From contig NZ_SOAL01000007.1 in NCBI RefSeq assembly GCF_004364775.1, forward strand, positions 1 to 64,000: DNA of 64,000 nt. Direction: 5' to 3'. Positions 12,224-21,030 of the stretch are shown here, piece by piece. Position 1 is the stretch's first letter, and each line of letters starts with the position of its first letter. Both the position numbers and the translations under genes were made by a program. A model generated the notes under the pieces. It was not told where the DNA came from and ran no database searches. It saw only the letters and a program-made list of their open reading frames with translations. This stretch comes from Comamonas sp. JUb58. GTDB lineage: Bacteria > Pseudomonadota > Gammaproteobacteria > Burkholderiales > Burkholderiaceae_C.

Positions 12224-13708
12224 TTAGTGCGGTGCGCTAGCGGCGCTTTCTGCAGCATCCCCCCGAGGCAACACCAGCACCGCCTCCAACCCACCCCCAT
12301 CCGCCGCGCGCAACAACAGCTCCCCACCATGGGCCTGTGCCACTGTCTGCGCAATCGACAGCCCCAGCCCCACCCCGCCGGAATCGGCATTGCGGGAGTG
12401 CTCCATGCGGTAGAAGGGCTCCAGCACCCTTGCCATCTGCGCGGCGGGGATGCCCGGGCCGTGGTCGCGCACGTGGATGCGCAGCTGTTGGCCATCGTCG
12501 TCGACATGCAACTGCGCATCGCCGGCATAGCGCAGCGCGTTTTCCACCAGGTTCTGCAGGCCCCGGCGCAGGCTTTGGGCGTAGCCGGTATAGGGTTGCA
12601 GCGCCTGGCCGCTGACGGGCACCGGCAGGCCGCTGGACTCGTGCATGTCTTGTGCCACGCCATGCACCAGCGCATTGATGTCCATGGTCTGGCGCGGGCC
12701 GCTGGCGTGGGCGCCGGTGAGCATGTCGAGGGTGGAGGCGACCATGTGCTCCATTTCTTCCAGGTCCTTGCGGAACTTGGCGCGCAGCGCATCAGGCTCC
12801 AGCATTTCAGCGCGCAGGCGCAGCCGGGTGATGGGGGAGCGCAGGTCATGCGATACGGCGGCCAGGAAGCGGGTGCGCTCGGCGAGACCTTCGTTGATTT
12901 TTTGCTGCATCGCATTGAAGGCCTGGGCTGCCTGCTGCACTTCGCGCGGGCCCCGCGCATCCATCGGCGGGCTTTGCAGGTTGCGGCCCAGCGCTTCGGC
13001 GGCAGCGGCCAGGCGCTGCAGGGGACGCATGGCCAGGCGCACTGCCACCAGGGCCACGGCCACAATCACCAGGCTGCGCAGCAGGTAGACGCGCAGTACA
13101 TAGTCAGCCAGCGCCTGCAGGGGCCGCACGGGCTGGCCGATTTCGCCTTCCTGCGCATCGATCTGCAGCCAGGGGCCGTCCTGCAGTTGCAGCAGCAGAC
13201 GCACATGGGTTTCGGGTTTGTCGGCCAACAGCACGGGGCTACGGCGGCCGTCGGTACTGCGCTCGCCCAGCAGCGCCAACTGCTGCAATTGCAGCGGCAC
13301 GGCCTGGCCCAGGCGCTCGCGCACCACCTGGCCCATCAAGGCCTGGGCTTCGGGGTAGGGCGAGGTCTGCGTGGCATCGGGTGCATCGACCAGATGCAAC
13401 TGGTAGCGGCTGCCTTGCCACTGCGCCAGCAGCGCGGCACGCTGCTCGGGCGGGCTGGCTTGCAGCAAGGCCAGCGTATCGGCGCTGCGTGCCGCCACCA
13501 GGCGCAAGGGCACATCCAGCAGTTGGCTGCGGCGCATTTCCCACCAGATGGTGCCGGTCATCGCCTGGGCGGCCAGCATGCCGATGACCAGGATGGCGGC
13601 GATGCGGCCGGACAGGGTTTGCGGCCACAGCCGCGCTAACCACGACAACCAGTGGGGGAGCCAGCGGCCTGCGCGCTGGGCGGTGGGAACGATGGGGGCG
13701 GTGCTCAC
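12224..13708 (-). CDS. Two-component sensor histidine kinase
   Basis: Membrane sensor of an EnvZ/QseC-like two-component system. The 494 residues hold TM1 (about 34-56), a periplasmic sensor region (57-204), TM2 (205-226), a HAMP segment, a HisKA domain with phospho-acceptor His287 in VSHDLRSP, and an HATPase domain with N box LVENALRYA (388-396), DHGPG (415-419) and GVGLGL (445-450). It overlaps the response regulator by 4 bases (ATGA). The pair diverges from the siderophore-type importer operon, so it may control or sense conditions related to it; the signal is unknown. Confidence 0.93.
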   Translation of the reverse strand: MSTAPIVPTAQRAGRWLPHWLSWLARLWPQTLSGRIAAILVIGMLAAQAMTGTIWWEMRRSQLLDVPLRLVAARSADTLALLQASPPEQRAALLAQWQGSRYQLHLVDAPDATQTSPYPEAQALMGQVVRERLGQAVPLQLQQLALLGERSTDGRRSPVLLADKPETHVRLLLQLQDGPWLQIDAQEGEIGQPVRPLQALADYVLRVYLLRSLVIVAVALVAVRLAMRPLQRLAAAAEALGRNLQSPPMDARGPREVQQAAQAFNAMQQKINEGLAERTRFLAAVSHDLRSPITRLRLRAEMLEPDALRAKFRKDLEEMEHMVASTLDMLTGAHASGPRQTMDINALVHGVAQDMHESSGLPVPVSGQALQPYTGYAQSLRRGLQNLVENALRYAGDAQLHVDDDGQQLRIHVRDHGPGIPAAQMARVLEPFYRMEHSRNADSGGVGLGLSIAQTVAQAHGGELLLRAADGGGLEAVLVLPRGDAAESAASAPH

Positions 13709-14454
13709 GCCAGCGTCTCGACCTCGCAGGCGAGCACATAGCCGGCATTGCGCACGGTGCGCAGCAGCTGGGCCTGGCGTGGCTGGGGCTCCAGGTGCTG
13801 GCGCAGGCGGCTGATGCAGACATCAACGGCGCGGTCCAGCGCCTGGCGCTCGCGGCCAAAGGTGTATTCGGCCAGGTAGTCACGGCTCAGGGTGCGCTGC
13901 GGGTTCTGCGCCAGCGCGCAGAGCACGCGGTAGTCCGACTGGGCCAGGCTGATCAGCAGGCCCTTGGGGTCATGCAGGCTGCGGCTTTGCATGTTCAAGG
14001 TCCAACCGGCAAAACGCAGGGTGGCCAGGTGCTCGGGCTCGTGCATCGATGCCGGCACCTGGCGCGTGCGCCGCAGGACGCCAGTGATGCGGGCCAGCAG
14101 CTCGCGCGGGTCAAAGGGCTTGGGCAGGTAGTCGTCGGCCCCCATCTCCAGCCCCAGGATGCGGTCCATCAGCGCGCCGCGCGCCGTCAGCATCACCACG
14201 GCGATGGGGGTGCGCTCGCGCAGGCTGCGGCACAGCGCCAGGCCATCGACGCCGGGCAGCATCAGGTCCAGCACCACCAGGTCGGCGCTGTGGCGGGCCA
14301 GCCAGTCCCACATGGCCTGGCCATCGGCCACGGCAGCTGCCTGCATGCCCTGGGCGCGCAGGTAGTCGCAGAGCAGCTCGCGGATCTCGGGGTCGTCATC
14401 GACCACCAGGATGCGGGCCTTGCCGGGCAGGCTGGCGAGGGGCGGCGAGGTCAC
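13705..14454 (-). CDS. OmpR-family response regulator
   Basis: DNA-binding partner of the adjoining kinase. With the start chosen here it has 249 residues: receiver domain with acidic pocket DDD (19-21), phospho-acceptor Asp63 in VLDLMLPG, Thr90 and Lys112 in YLPKPFD, then a winged-helix C-terminus (RAVDVCISRLRQHLEP). I chose a GTG start because GGAG lies 6 bases before it and the family begins near this point; in-frame ATGs further upstream would add 17 or 39 residues and lack such a site. The 157-base gap to the divergent importer operon holds a Fur-box-like palindrome. Confidence 0.93.
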   Translation of the reverse strand: MTSPPLASLPGKARILVVDDDPEIRELLCDYLRAQGMQAAAVADGQAMWDWLARHSADLVVLDLMLPGVDGLALCRSLRERTPIAVVMLTARGALMDRILGLEMGADDYLPKPFDPRELLARITGVLRRTRQVPASMHEPEHLATLRFAGWTLNMQSRSLHDPKGLLISLAQSDYRVLCALAQNPQRTLSRDYLAEYTFGRERQALDRAVDVCISRLRQHLEPQPRQAQLLRTVRNAGYVLACEVETLA

Positions 14455-14576
14455 GGTTTTCTCCGGATAAGTAATGGATTGTGTTGGAGGGCGGGGGGAA
14501 AACATGGCATTGCAAATCAGGCGGGCGGTGGCGGCTGGGCCGCTGCGGCGCTGATTAGAGTGGCGGCTCACTGATC

Positions 14577-14595
14577 AATAAGAACGATTTTCATT
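14577..14595. promoter_or_regulatory. Candidate Fur box upstream of the iron-type ABC operon
   Basis: The 19 bases AATAAGAACGATTTTCATT match 15 of 19 positions of the gram-negative Fur-box form AATGAGAATCATTCTCATT. It lies 17 bases before the first importer gene and within the divergent region shared with the two-component genes, so iron-Fur repression of the importer is likely. Not tested. Confidence 0.6.
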
Positions 14596-14611
14596 CTAGT
14601 TTGTTGTGACC

Positions 14612-15871
14612 ATGACCGCATTGAAGCTCTTCCCGGCACTGCAAGCTGCAGGCACATCCCTGGTCCGCATGCCGGCCCTTTTTCGTACTGCCGCACAAGC
14701 GGGCATGCGCTTGCGCGCGCTGGGTGTGGCGCTGGGGCTGGGCCTGGCCACGGGTCTGACCATGGCTGCTCCGGCGCAAGCTGCAGCGGAGGCCCCAGCC
14801 GCGCAGGGCAGCACCGTGGTGGATATCGTCGGCCGCACCGTGCAGATCCCCGCCAAGGTGGAGCATATTCTGCTGGGCGAGGGCCGCTTTCTGTATGCGC
14901 TGGCGCTGATGGAGGGCGCTGAGCCCTTGAAGCGCATTGTGGGCTGGCAAGGCGAGCTGGCCTTTGCCGATCCCAATGGCTGGGCGGCCTACCAGCAGCG
15001 CTTTCCGCAGATCACGCAGATTCCGCTGATTGGCCGTACCTCGGAAGACAGCGTCAGCTACGAGAAATCGGTGTCCACCCAGCCCGATATCGCCATCTTT
15101 GGCCTGGGCGGCCATGGCCCGGGCCGCCAAAGCAGCCTGGTGCAGGCGCTGGAGAAGTCCGGCGTGCCCGTGGTGTTCATCGACTTCCGCGCCCAACCGG
15201 TGCGCAATACCGCCAGGAGCATCCGCATCCTGGGCCAGGCGGTGCACCGCGAGGCGCAGGCCAATGCCTATGCCGATTTCTACGAGACGCATCTGCAGCG
15301 CGTGCAGTCGCGGGTCAAGGACATCCCTGCGCAGCAGCGCCCACTGGTGTTTGCCGAGCTGCTGGCCGGTGTCTGGGATGGCTGCTGCCACACGGCCGGC
15401 AAAGGCAATGTGGGTGAGTTCATTGACGCCGCTGGTGGCATCAACATCGCGGCAGGCAAGATCCCCGGCGCGATTGGCGACCTGAACCAGGAAGCACTGA
15501 TCGCCCAGGACCCGGCTGTGTACATCGCCACAGGCAGCCGGCCCCAGGGCAGCCGCCCCATGGTGCGGGCGGGCGAAGGGGTGAGCGCCGCGCAACTGGG
15601 CAGCAGCCTGCGTGAGCTGACCCAGCGCCCGGGTTTTGAGACGCTGAGCGCCGTGCGCTCGGGCCGCGCCCATGGCCTGTGGCACAACTTCTACGATGCG
15701 CCCACCAATATCCTGGCGATCGAGGCCATGGCCAAGTGGTTCTACCCCGAGCGCTTTGCCGATGTGGACCCGCAGGCGACGATGGCCGAGATCAACCAGC
15801 GCTTCTTGCCGGCGCTGCCGATGCAAGGCGCGTACTGGGGCGATATCGCCCCCTTGAAGGCCAAGCCATGA
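14612..15871 (+). CDS. Iron/siderophore-type ABC transporter substrate-binding protein
   Basis: Periplasmic binding protein of the BtuF/FecB/FhuD (Peripla_BP_2) class. The 419-residue precursor has a long basic N-terminus and a hydrophobic signal segment (GVALGLGLATGLTMAAPAQA), then TVVDIVGRTVQIP, the usual opening of the family, and LVFAELLAGVWDGCC in the second lobe. A GTG two codons upstream is also possible. Its stop overlaps the permease start. With the permease and ATPase it forms a full importer for a chelated iron, haem or cobalamin-like ligand; the Fur box favours iron. No outer-membrane receptor is in this operon; one lies 9 kb away. Confidence 0.88.
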   Translation: MTALKLFPALQAAGTSLVRMPALFRTAAQAGMRLRALGVALGLGLATGLTMAAPAQAAAEAPAAQGSTVVDIVGRTVQIPAKVEHILLGEGRFLYALALMEGAEPLKRIVGWQGELAFADPNGWAAYQQRFPQITQIPLIGRTSEDSVSYEKSVSTQPDIAIFGLGGHGPGRQSSLVQALEKSGVPVVFIDFRAQPVRNTARSIRILGQAVHREAQANAYADFYETHLQRVQSRVKDIPAQQRPLVFAELLAGVWDGCCHTAGKGNVGEFIDAAGGINIAAGKIPGAIGDLNQEALIAQDPAVYIATGSRPQGSRPMVRAGEGVSAAQLGSSLRELTQRPGFETLSAVRSGRAHGLWHNFYDAPTNILAIEAMAKWFYPERFADVDPQATMAEINQRFLPALPMQGAYWGDIAPLKAKP

Positions 15872-16986
15872 GGGTTGCCGTGCCGCCGCTGGCCGCAGGC
15901 GCGGCTGGCCTGGCAGGGGCGGCCAGCCCTGCGGTGGATGGGGCCCAGGCCCGCCAGCGCGCCCAGGCCTACCAGCGCCTGACGGGCTGGCGCCTGCTGG
16001 TGCTGGCGCTGCTGGCCGGTGCGATTGTCGCGGCCCTGCTGTTTGACTTCACCACCGGCCCATCGGGCCTGGCGCTGCCGCAGCTGCTGCAAACCCTGTA
16101 CACGCCCGATGCCGCGCCGCCAGCGCTGCGTGTGATTGTCTGGGACATCCGCCTGCCCTATGCCTTGATGGCGGTGGCCGTCGGCCTGGCGCTGGGCCTG
16201 GCGGGCGCCGAGATGCAGACCGTGCTGGCCAACCCGCTGGCCAGCCCATTTACCTTGGGGCTCTCGTCGGCCGCCGCCTTTGGCGCAGCGCTGGCGATTG
16301 TGCTGGACTGGAGCCTGCCGGGCATACCCTCCTCCTGGGCGGTGCCGGCCAATGCCTTTGTGTTTGCGATGGCCTCGGCCTTGCTGCTTGATCTGGTGGC
16401 CCGCTGGGGTGGCATGAGCGCCACCGGCGTGGTGCTGTTTGGCATTGCGCTGGTGTTCAGCTTCAATGCGCTGGTGTCCTTGCTGCAGTTTGTGGCGACG
16501 GCCGAGGCCTTGCAGGGCTTGGTGTTCTGGACCATGGGCAGCCTCTCGCGGGCGACCTGGCCCAAGCTGGGTGCGCTGGCCTTGGCCTTGGCGGTGGTGC
16601 TGCCGCTGTCCATGCGCAATGCCTGGCGGCTGACCGCGCTGCGCCTGGGTGAGGACCGCGCGGCCAGCTTTGGTGTGGATGTGCGGCGCCTGCGCCTGGG
16701 CGCGCTGCTGCGCATCAGCCTGCTGGCGGCCCTGTCGGTGGCCTTTGTCGGCAGCATCGGTTTTATTGGCCTGGTCGCACCGCATATTGCGCGCCGGCTG
16801 GTGGGCGATGACCACCGCTTTTACCTGCCGGCCTCGGCCTTGACTGGAGCGCTGGTGCTGTCCTTGGCCTCGGTGGCGTCCAAGGCGCTGGTGCCGGGCG
16901 TCATTGTGCCGGTGGGCATTGTCACCTCGCTGGTGGGCATTCCCTTCTTTCTGGCCATTGTGCTGCGCACCCGGGGGCGGGCATGA
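15868..16986 (+). CDS. FecCD-family ABC transporter permease
   Basis: Integral membrane permease of the BtuC/FecCD/FhuB class. The 372 residues have an unusually long Ala-rich cytoplasmic N-terminus (about 40 residues) followed by about nine to ten hydrophobic segments. The family signatures are GAEMQTVLANPLASPFTLG near residue 115 and GFIGLVAPHIARRLVG in the C-terminal third, the loop that contacts the ATPase. The start overlaps the binding-protein stop (ATGA) and the stop overlaps the ATPase start, so the three are translationally coupled. Confidence 0.95.
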   Translation: MRVAVPPLAAGAAGLAGAASPAVDGAQARQRAQAYQRLTGWRLLVLALLAGAIVAALLFDFTTGPSGLALPQLLQTLYTPDAAPPALRVIVWDIRLPYALMAVAVGLALGLAGAEMQTVLANPLASPFTLGLSSAAAFGAALAIVLDWSLPGIPSSWAVPANAFVFAMASALLLDLVARWGGMSATGVVLFGIALVFSFNALVSLLQFVATAEALQGLVFWTMGSLSRATWPKLGALALALAVVLPLSMRNAWRLTALRLGEDRAASFGVDVRRLRLGALLRISLLAALSVAFVGSIGFIGLVAPHIARRLVGDDHRFYLPASALTGALVLSLASVASKALVPGVIVPVGIVTSLVGIPFFLAIVLRTRGRA

Positions 16987-17780
16987 GCGGCGGCGGTTTG
17001 CAGATCAGCGGACTGCATGTGGCCTATGGCCGGCGCGTGGTCATTCCTTCGTTGTCGGTGGCCGATCTGCAGCCGGGCACCGTCACCGTGGTGCTGGGCC
17101 CCAATGGCAGTGGCAAATCGACCTTTTTGCGCGCGCTGGCGGGGCTGACCCGTGCCAGCGGCCAGGTGCGCTTGCAAGGGCAGTCGCTGGACAAGGCCAG
17201 CCTGGCAGAGCGCGCCCGACGCGTGGTCTACCAGCCCCAGGCCTTGCCGGCGGCGGTGCATCTGCGCGTGATCGAATCGCTGATGGCGGCGCGCAAGGCC
17301 TCGCCCCACAGCCTGCATGCAGGCGCGGAGCCGGCCCAGGATGCCGTCATGCAGTGCGCCGCTTTGCTGCAGCAACTGGGCATTGACCACCTGGCGATGC
17401 GCCACCTCGATGAGCTATCGGGCGGCCAGGCACAGCTGGCCGGCCTGGCGCAGGCGCTGATCCGCCAGCCCCAGGTGCTGATGCTCGATGAGCCGCTGTC
17501 GGCGCTGGACCTGAACCACCAGTTCCATGTGATGGCGCTGGTGGGTGAGCAGACCCGGCGCAGCGGCATGGTCACCCTGGTGGTGCTGCATGACCTGGGC
17601 CTGGCGCTGCGCCATGCCGACCGTGTGCTGGTGCTGCAGAACGGCGAGCTGCAGGCCGATGGCCTGCCCAGCGATGCGATCAACCCCGAACTGCTGGCCC
17701 GTGTCTATGGCGTGCAGGCCCGTGTCGAGCCCTGCTCGCGCGGCATTCCGCAGGTGATGGTGGATGGCCTGCTGGCCTGA
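16983..17780 (+). CDS. Iron-type ABC transporter ATP-binding protein
   Basis: ATPase of the importer, FepC/BtuD class. The 265 residues show Walker A GPNGSGKST, a Q-loop, the signature LSGGQAQLAGLAQAL (one residue off the usual LSGGQ(R/Q)Q pattern), Walker B VLMLDEPLSALD and the H-loop VLHDL. It overlaps the permease gene by 4 bases. The azurin gene follows after 63 bases on the same strand and may share the transcript. Confidence 0.95.
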   Translation: MSGGGLQISGLHVAYGRRVVIPSLSVADLQPGTVTVVLGPNGSGKSTFLRALAGLTRASGQVRLQGQSLDKASLAERARRVVYQPQALPAAVHLRVIESLMAARKASPHSLHAGAEPAQDAVMQCAALLQQLGIDHLAMRHLDELSGGQAQLAGLAQALIRQPQVLMLDEPLSALDLNHQFHVMALVGEQTRRSGMVTLVVLHDLGLALRHADRVLVLQNGELQADGLPSDAINPELLARVYGVQARVEPCSRGIPQVMVDGLLA

Positions 17781-17843
17781 ACGGCTGCCCATGCACCGCC
17801 TCAGCGCCGATTCCCTCTTTCTTAACGACCCAAGCGACCAACC

Positions 17844-18332
17844 ATGAAGATCTCTCTGCACCACCTCGCCCTTTGCGCCGCCACCCTGGGCGCCAGCAGC
17901 GCCGCCTTCGCGCAGCCCGCTGCGCCCGCATCCGCGCCAGCACCGGTCTGTGAAGCCCATGTACAAGGCCAGCCGGGCAAAAAATTTGACCTGACCGAGC
18001 TGCGCGTGAGCAAGCGCTGCGCGCAGTTCACCGTGCACCTGCTGCACACCGGCAAAAAGCCTTGGCAGGAAGCGGGCCACAACTGGGTGCTGACGCGCAG
18101 CAAGGACACCGAGGCGGTGATCCGCGAAGGCCAGCGTTCCGGCCCCGAGCGCGCCTGGCTCAGCCGAGGCGATGCCCGCGTGCTGGCTGCCACCCAGATG
18201 CTGTCGGGCGGCGAGCATGCCTCGGTGAGCTTCCCGGTCGAGCGCCTGAGCAAGGGCGAGGACTACACCTACTTCTGCTCCTTCCCCACGCATGCCGAGC
18301 CTATGCGCGGCAAGCTGGTGGTTGTTGACTAA
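17844..18332 (+). CDS. azu: Azurin (periplasmic type 1 copper protein)
   Basis: Small blue copper electron carrier. The 162-residue precursor has a signal peptide ending AFA (about residue 23), an Ala/Pro linker, then the azurin domain. Type 1 copper ligands are visible as His79 in GHNWVLT, Cys145 in YFCSFP, His150 and Met154; Cys36 and Cys59 form the usual disulfide pair. The Pro-Thr-His-Ala stretch differs from the common Gly-His in the ligand loop. It lies just after the iron-type importer, suggesting metal- or redox-linked expression; it could also serve a cytochrome chain. Confidence 0.92.
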   Translation: MKISLHHLALCAATLGASSAAFAQPAAPASAPAPVCEAHVQGQPGKKFDLTELRVSKRCAQFTVHLLHTGKKPWQEAGHNWVLTRSKDTEAVIREGQRSGPERAWLSRGDARVLAATQMLSGGEHASVSFPVERLSKGEDYTYFCSFPTHAEPMRGKLVVVD

Positions 18333-18354
18333 GCCCAGCAACCAGTAACCGGCG

Positions 18355-18372
18355 GCCCAGCCTCAGCTGGGC
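18355..18372. terminator. Hairpin between convergent genes (possible terminator)
   Basis: Seven-base-pair perfect stem GCCCAGC / GCTGGGC with loop CTCA. It sits between the azurin and methyltransferase genes and overlaps the methyltransferase stop. No T run follows in either direction, so termination strength is doubtful. Confidence 0.35.
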
Positions 18373-19289
18373 ATGCGGTAGGCCAGCACCTTGAGGGCCC
18401 GGTCGGGCGAGACATCGGCAAAGATCGCGGGGTTGGCCACCTGCTCGATGAACTCCAGCTCCGGCGCCAGCTCGGCCATCTGATCTTGCAAGAAGGCCAG
18501 TGGCAGCTCGGGGGCGTTCAGGCAGAGCAGCGCAAAGCCGCCGGGAGCCAGCAGATCGGGCAGGCGCTTGATCAGGCGCGCGTAATCCTTGGTGGCGACA
18601 AAGCTGCCCTTTTGGTAGCTGGGCGGGTCCATGATCACCAGCTGGTACGGCCCGGTGCGGGTGATCTTGCCCCAGCTGCTGAAAATGTCATGGCCCCAGA
18701 ACTGGCCGCCCGCCAGCTGGTTGAGCCGATGGTTCTGCTGGCCGCTGGCCAGCGCGGCCTTGCTCATATCAATATTGACCACCTGGCCGGCGCCCGCCTG
18801 CAGCGCCGCTACCGAGAACGCGCAGGTGTAGGCGAACATATTGAGCACGGTGCAACGCTCCGGGTCGGGCTGGCGCGCAATGAACTGGCGCACCCAGCGC
18901 CGGCCCTCGGCCATGTCCAGAAACAGGCCATGGTTTTGCCCGCGCAGCACATGCACCTGGTAGCGGGCATCGTCTTCCTGCACGGTATGGGGCTCGGGCA
19001 GGCTGCCCTGGACCAGGCGGGTCTCGGCCGCGCCCAAGGCCCGGCATTGGTAGACCCAGGTCAGCGGCTCGCCCGGGTAGAGCTGCTGCCAGCGCTGCTG
19101 CAGCGCATCCCCCACGCTTTGCAGCGCCTCATCGGCCAGTGGCGCAAAGCTGGTCAGCACCACTGCGGGTGGGTACAGGTCCAGCGACAGGTGTTCGCAG
19201 CCGGGAAACAGGCCGCCTCGGCCGTGGAAGAGGCGTTGCGCCTGCTGGCTCGCGGGCATGGTGGCGATGGCCTCTAGTAATGCATGCAT
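18363..19289 (-). CDS. Class I SAM-dependent methyltransferase, RlmI-like
   Basis: Probable rRNA methyltransferase of the Methyltrans_SAM (RlmI/RlmL-like) group. The 308 residues show the SAM-binding region NMFAYTCAFSVAALQAGA, an acidic strand end VVNIDMSKAALA, and the catalytic-type motif MDPPSYQKGSF, seen in base-modifying enzymes. It lacks the N-terminal PUA domain of full RlmI, so the exact target is uncertain. It stands alone, converging on the azurin gene. Confidence 0.75.
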   Translation of the reverse strand: MHALLEAIATMPASQQAQRLFHGRGGLFPGCEHLSLDLYPPAVVLTSFAPLADEALQSVGDALQQRWQQLYPGEPLTWVYQCRALGAAETRLVQGSLPEPHTVQEDDARYQVHVLRGQNHGLFLDMAEGRRWVRQFIARQPDPERCTVLNMFAYTCAFSVAALQAGAGQVVNIDMSKAALASGQQNHRLNQLAGGQFWGHDIFSSWGKITRTGPYQLVIMDPPSYQKGSFVATKDYARLIKRLPDLLAPGGFALLCLNAPELPLAFLQDQMAELAPELEFIEQVANPAIFADVSPDRALKVLAYRMPS

Positions 19290-19481
19290 GGCATCAAAAA
19301 TACGTCTAGGAGAAAAAGAGGGGGCGGCTTGCTTGGTCAGGAATTGTGGGCTGGACGAAACTGCTTACAAATTTTTGTCCTACCGCTCAGCCATTGTGCA
19401 GCCGCTAGGTTAGATTTCTTGGATTAGGAATTTCGATAGATCACTGGTGGATCCACCGCCAGGATTGCGGAGGAGGATCCC

Positions 19482-19958
19482 ATGTTCAGTAGCGCCAATG
19501 ACATCAAGCCCCTGGTGACAGCCATCAACAATTGCCAGGACGAGGAAAGCATGATCAACCCGCTGACGGCTGCGCAGTGGGAGATCCTGGCCCCTTATCT
19601 GACGCAGACCCAGCTGGCGGCATCGCAGGTGCTGTTTCAGCAGGGTACGCAGGAGCGCACCCTGTTTTTCGTCGAAAGCGGCAGCCTCAGCGTGCATTTC
19701 GAGGATGAAAAGCAGCGCATTCGCCTGGCCATCGTCGGCGCGGGCTCCATTGTCGGCGAAGGCGCGTTCTTCTCGCACCAGCCGCGCAATGCCACCGTGC
19801 AGGCGGTGGCCGGTTGCCGCCTCTGGGGGCTGTCGAGCATTCGCTTTACCGAATTGTGTAACCGCCAGCCCACCGTGGCCGTGGCGCTGGCCATGGCGGC
19901 CGGATCGGTGCTGGCCAAGCGCCTGGGCAACCGAAAACGCCGCGTTGCCGCAACATAA
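19482..19958 (+). CDS. Stand-alone cyclic nucleotide-binding domain protein
   Basis: The 158 residues contain one cNMP-binding fold (about 35-135) like the sensor half of Crp/Fnr: QVLFQQGTQERTLFFVESG and the phosphate-binding-cassette region GAGSIVGEGAFF-xx-xPRNATVQA. There is no helix-turn-helix; the protein ends in a short basic tail (KRLGNRKRRV). It therefore cannot act as a normal Crp regulator and more likely signals through a partner. A GGAGGA ribosome site precedes the ATG. A perfect 12-base palindrome (GGTGGATCCACC, 19446-19457) lies 24 bases upstream and may affect translation. Confidence 0.75.
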   Translation: MFSSANDIKPLVTAINNCQDEESMINPLTAAQWEILAPYLTQTQLAASQVLFQQGTQERTLFFVESGSLSVHFEDEKQRIRLAIVGAGSIVGEGAFFSHQPRNATVQAVAGCRLWGLSSIRFTELCNRQPTVAVALAMAAGSVLAKRLGNRKRRVAAT

Positions 19959-20020
19959 AGCTTGGCATTGGTCAAATCGCGCGCGCTTTTCTGACCAGGG
20001 TATGCAATACTTCTCCCTAC

Positions 20021-20152
20021 AATTACAAACGCCTGTTGCGCGATGAAACGGGTGACCGTTGGGTATGCGCGGACAAGGAACAGCAAACCGAGGGTTTGCG
20101 GTTGACCCACAGCGTCCAGCCGCAGGCGGTACCCGCGTACGACGAGACTTGA
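20021..20152 (+). CDS. Possible unannotated small ORF without a clear start codon
   Basis: A 43-codon open stretch before the next gene encodes a charged, protein-like sequence (for example YKRLLRDETGDRWVCAD and QPQAVPAYDET) ending in TGA. No ATG or GTG lies in frame nearby; TTG or CTG codons at 20033-20038 are possible starts. An ATG in another frame at 20002 gives MQYFSLQLQT and stops at 20046, as if a one-base change separated them. TACAAT just upstream (20018-20023) could be a -10 element. It may be a small gene, a frameshifted remnant or chance. Confidence 0.2.
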   Translation, partial: NYKRLLRDETGDRWVCADKEQQTEGLRLTHSVQPQAVPAYDET

Positions 20153-20207
20153 CAAAGTATCAAGCATCGCGTCCGCGGGGCAAATTCTGATCAGGGTAGG
20201 GAGTGGC

Positions 20208-21011
20208 ATGTCTATATTTGCCAAATGGTTCAGTCGACCAGAAAAAAAATCGGCCTTTGCGCCCTTGGGGCCGCAAACCATGTTTGCCGAGCCGTTAGGC
20301 ATGGGTCAGCACGATATGCTGGCCGCCCAGAGCCCCTTGGTGTCCGCCAGGCCCATGGCGGCTGCACCCCAGCACGACAGCGCTGCGCCGCGCCCCGGTG
20401 AGCGCTCGGCCCGCCGCGAGATGGTGTATTCAGCCGTGCGCGAATCCATGGTGCGCTCCGGCATTCTGTCGGCCGGTTACAAATTCAAGGTGCTGGCGCT
20501 GGACAAGCGCGCCACGCAGTTCATCGTGATGGTGGATCTGGCGCAGGAGCACTGCGCCTCGCCCGACAAGCTCACACAGATCGAGGCGCTGATCGCCTAT
20601 TCGGCCAAGACCCGTTTCGAGATCGTCATCACCTCGGTGTACTGGCGCCTCAATGCCCAGCTGGGTGTGGTCAGCAGCAAGGCCGCCAGCGGCATTGCCG
20701 CGCCCCAGCCCGCCGTGGTGCCCGTGCCGCTGGGCATGGACCCGGTCGATGAAGCAGAAATTGCCGCCTTCAAGAAGGCCTTGCTGGAAGCGGCGATGAA
20801 CCCGGTGCCGGCCTTGGATGGGACAGCACCGGCCAGCCGCCCTGCGACCAGTGCCGCGCCCCGGCCCGCACCCATTGTGCCGCCGGCCCGCAGCGCCGCG
20901 CACAACGCCCAGATCGCCCGTGAAGCCGCGCAACGCGGTGGTGCACCCGCGCCCACGGCAGACACCAGCTTTGGCGGCCTGAGCAATACCCAGTACGGCG
21001 ATCTGCACTGA
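20208..21011 (+). CDS. Hypothetical protein, low-complexity flanks around a small folded core
   Basis: I do not recognise this 267-residue protein. It starts with a short basic segment (MSIFAKWFSRPEKKS), has a likely folded core around residues 68-150 (ARREMVYSAVRESMVRSG to ITSVYWRLNAQLG) that alternates strands and helices, and ends in an Ala/Pro-rich tail with TSFGGLSNTQYGDLH at the C-terminus. No signal peptide or membrane segment is evident, so it should be cytoplasmic. It stands alone and converges with apt. The core looks conserved in style, but I cannot name a family. Confidence 0.7.
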   Translation: MSIFAKWFSRPEKKSAFAPLGPQTMFAEPLGMGQHDMLAAQSPLVSARPMAAAPQHDSAAPRPGERSARREMVYSAVRESMVRSGILSAGYKFKVLALDKRATQFIVMVDLAQEHCASPDKLTQIEALIAYSAKTRFEIVITSVYWRLNAQLGVVSSKAASGIAAPQPAVVPVPLGMDPVDEAEIAAFKKALLEAAMNPVPALDGTAPASRPATSAAPRPAPIVPPARSAAHNAQIAREAAQRGGAPAPTADTSFGGLSNTQYGDLH

Positions 21012-21030
21012 GCCGTTGTAGACCCTGGGC

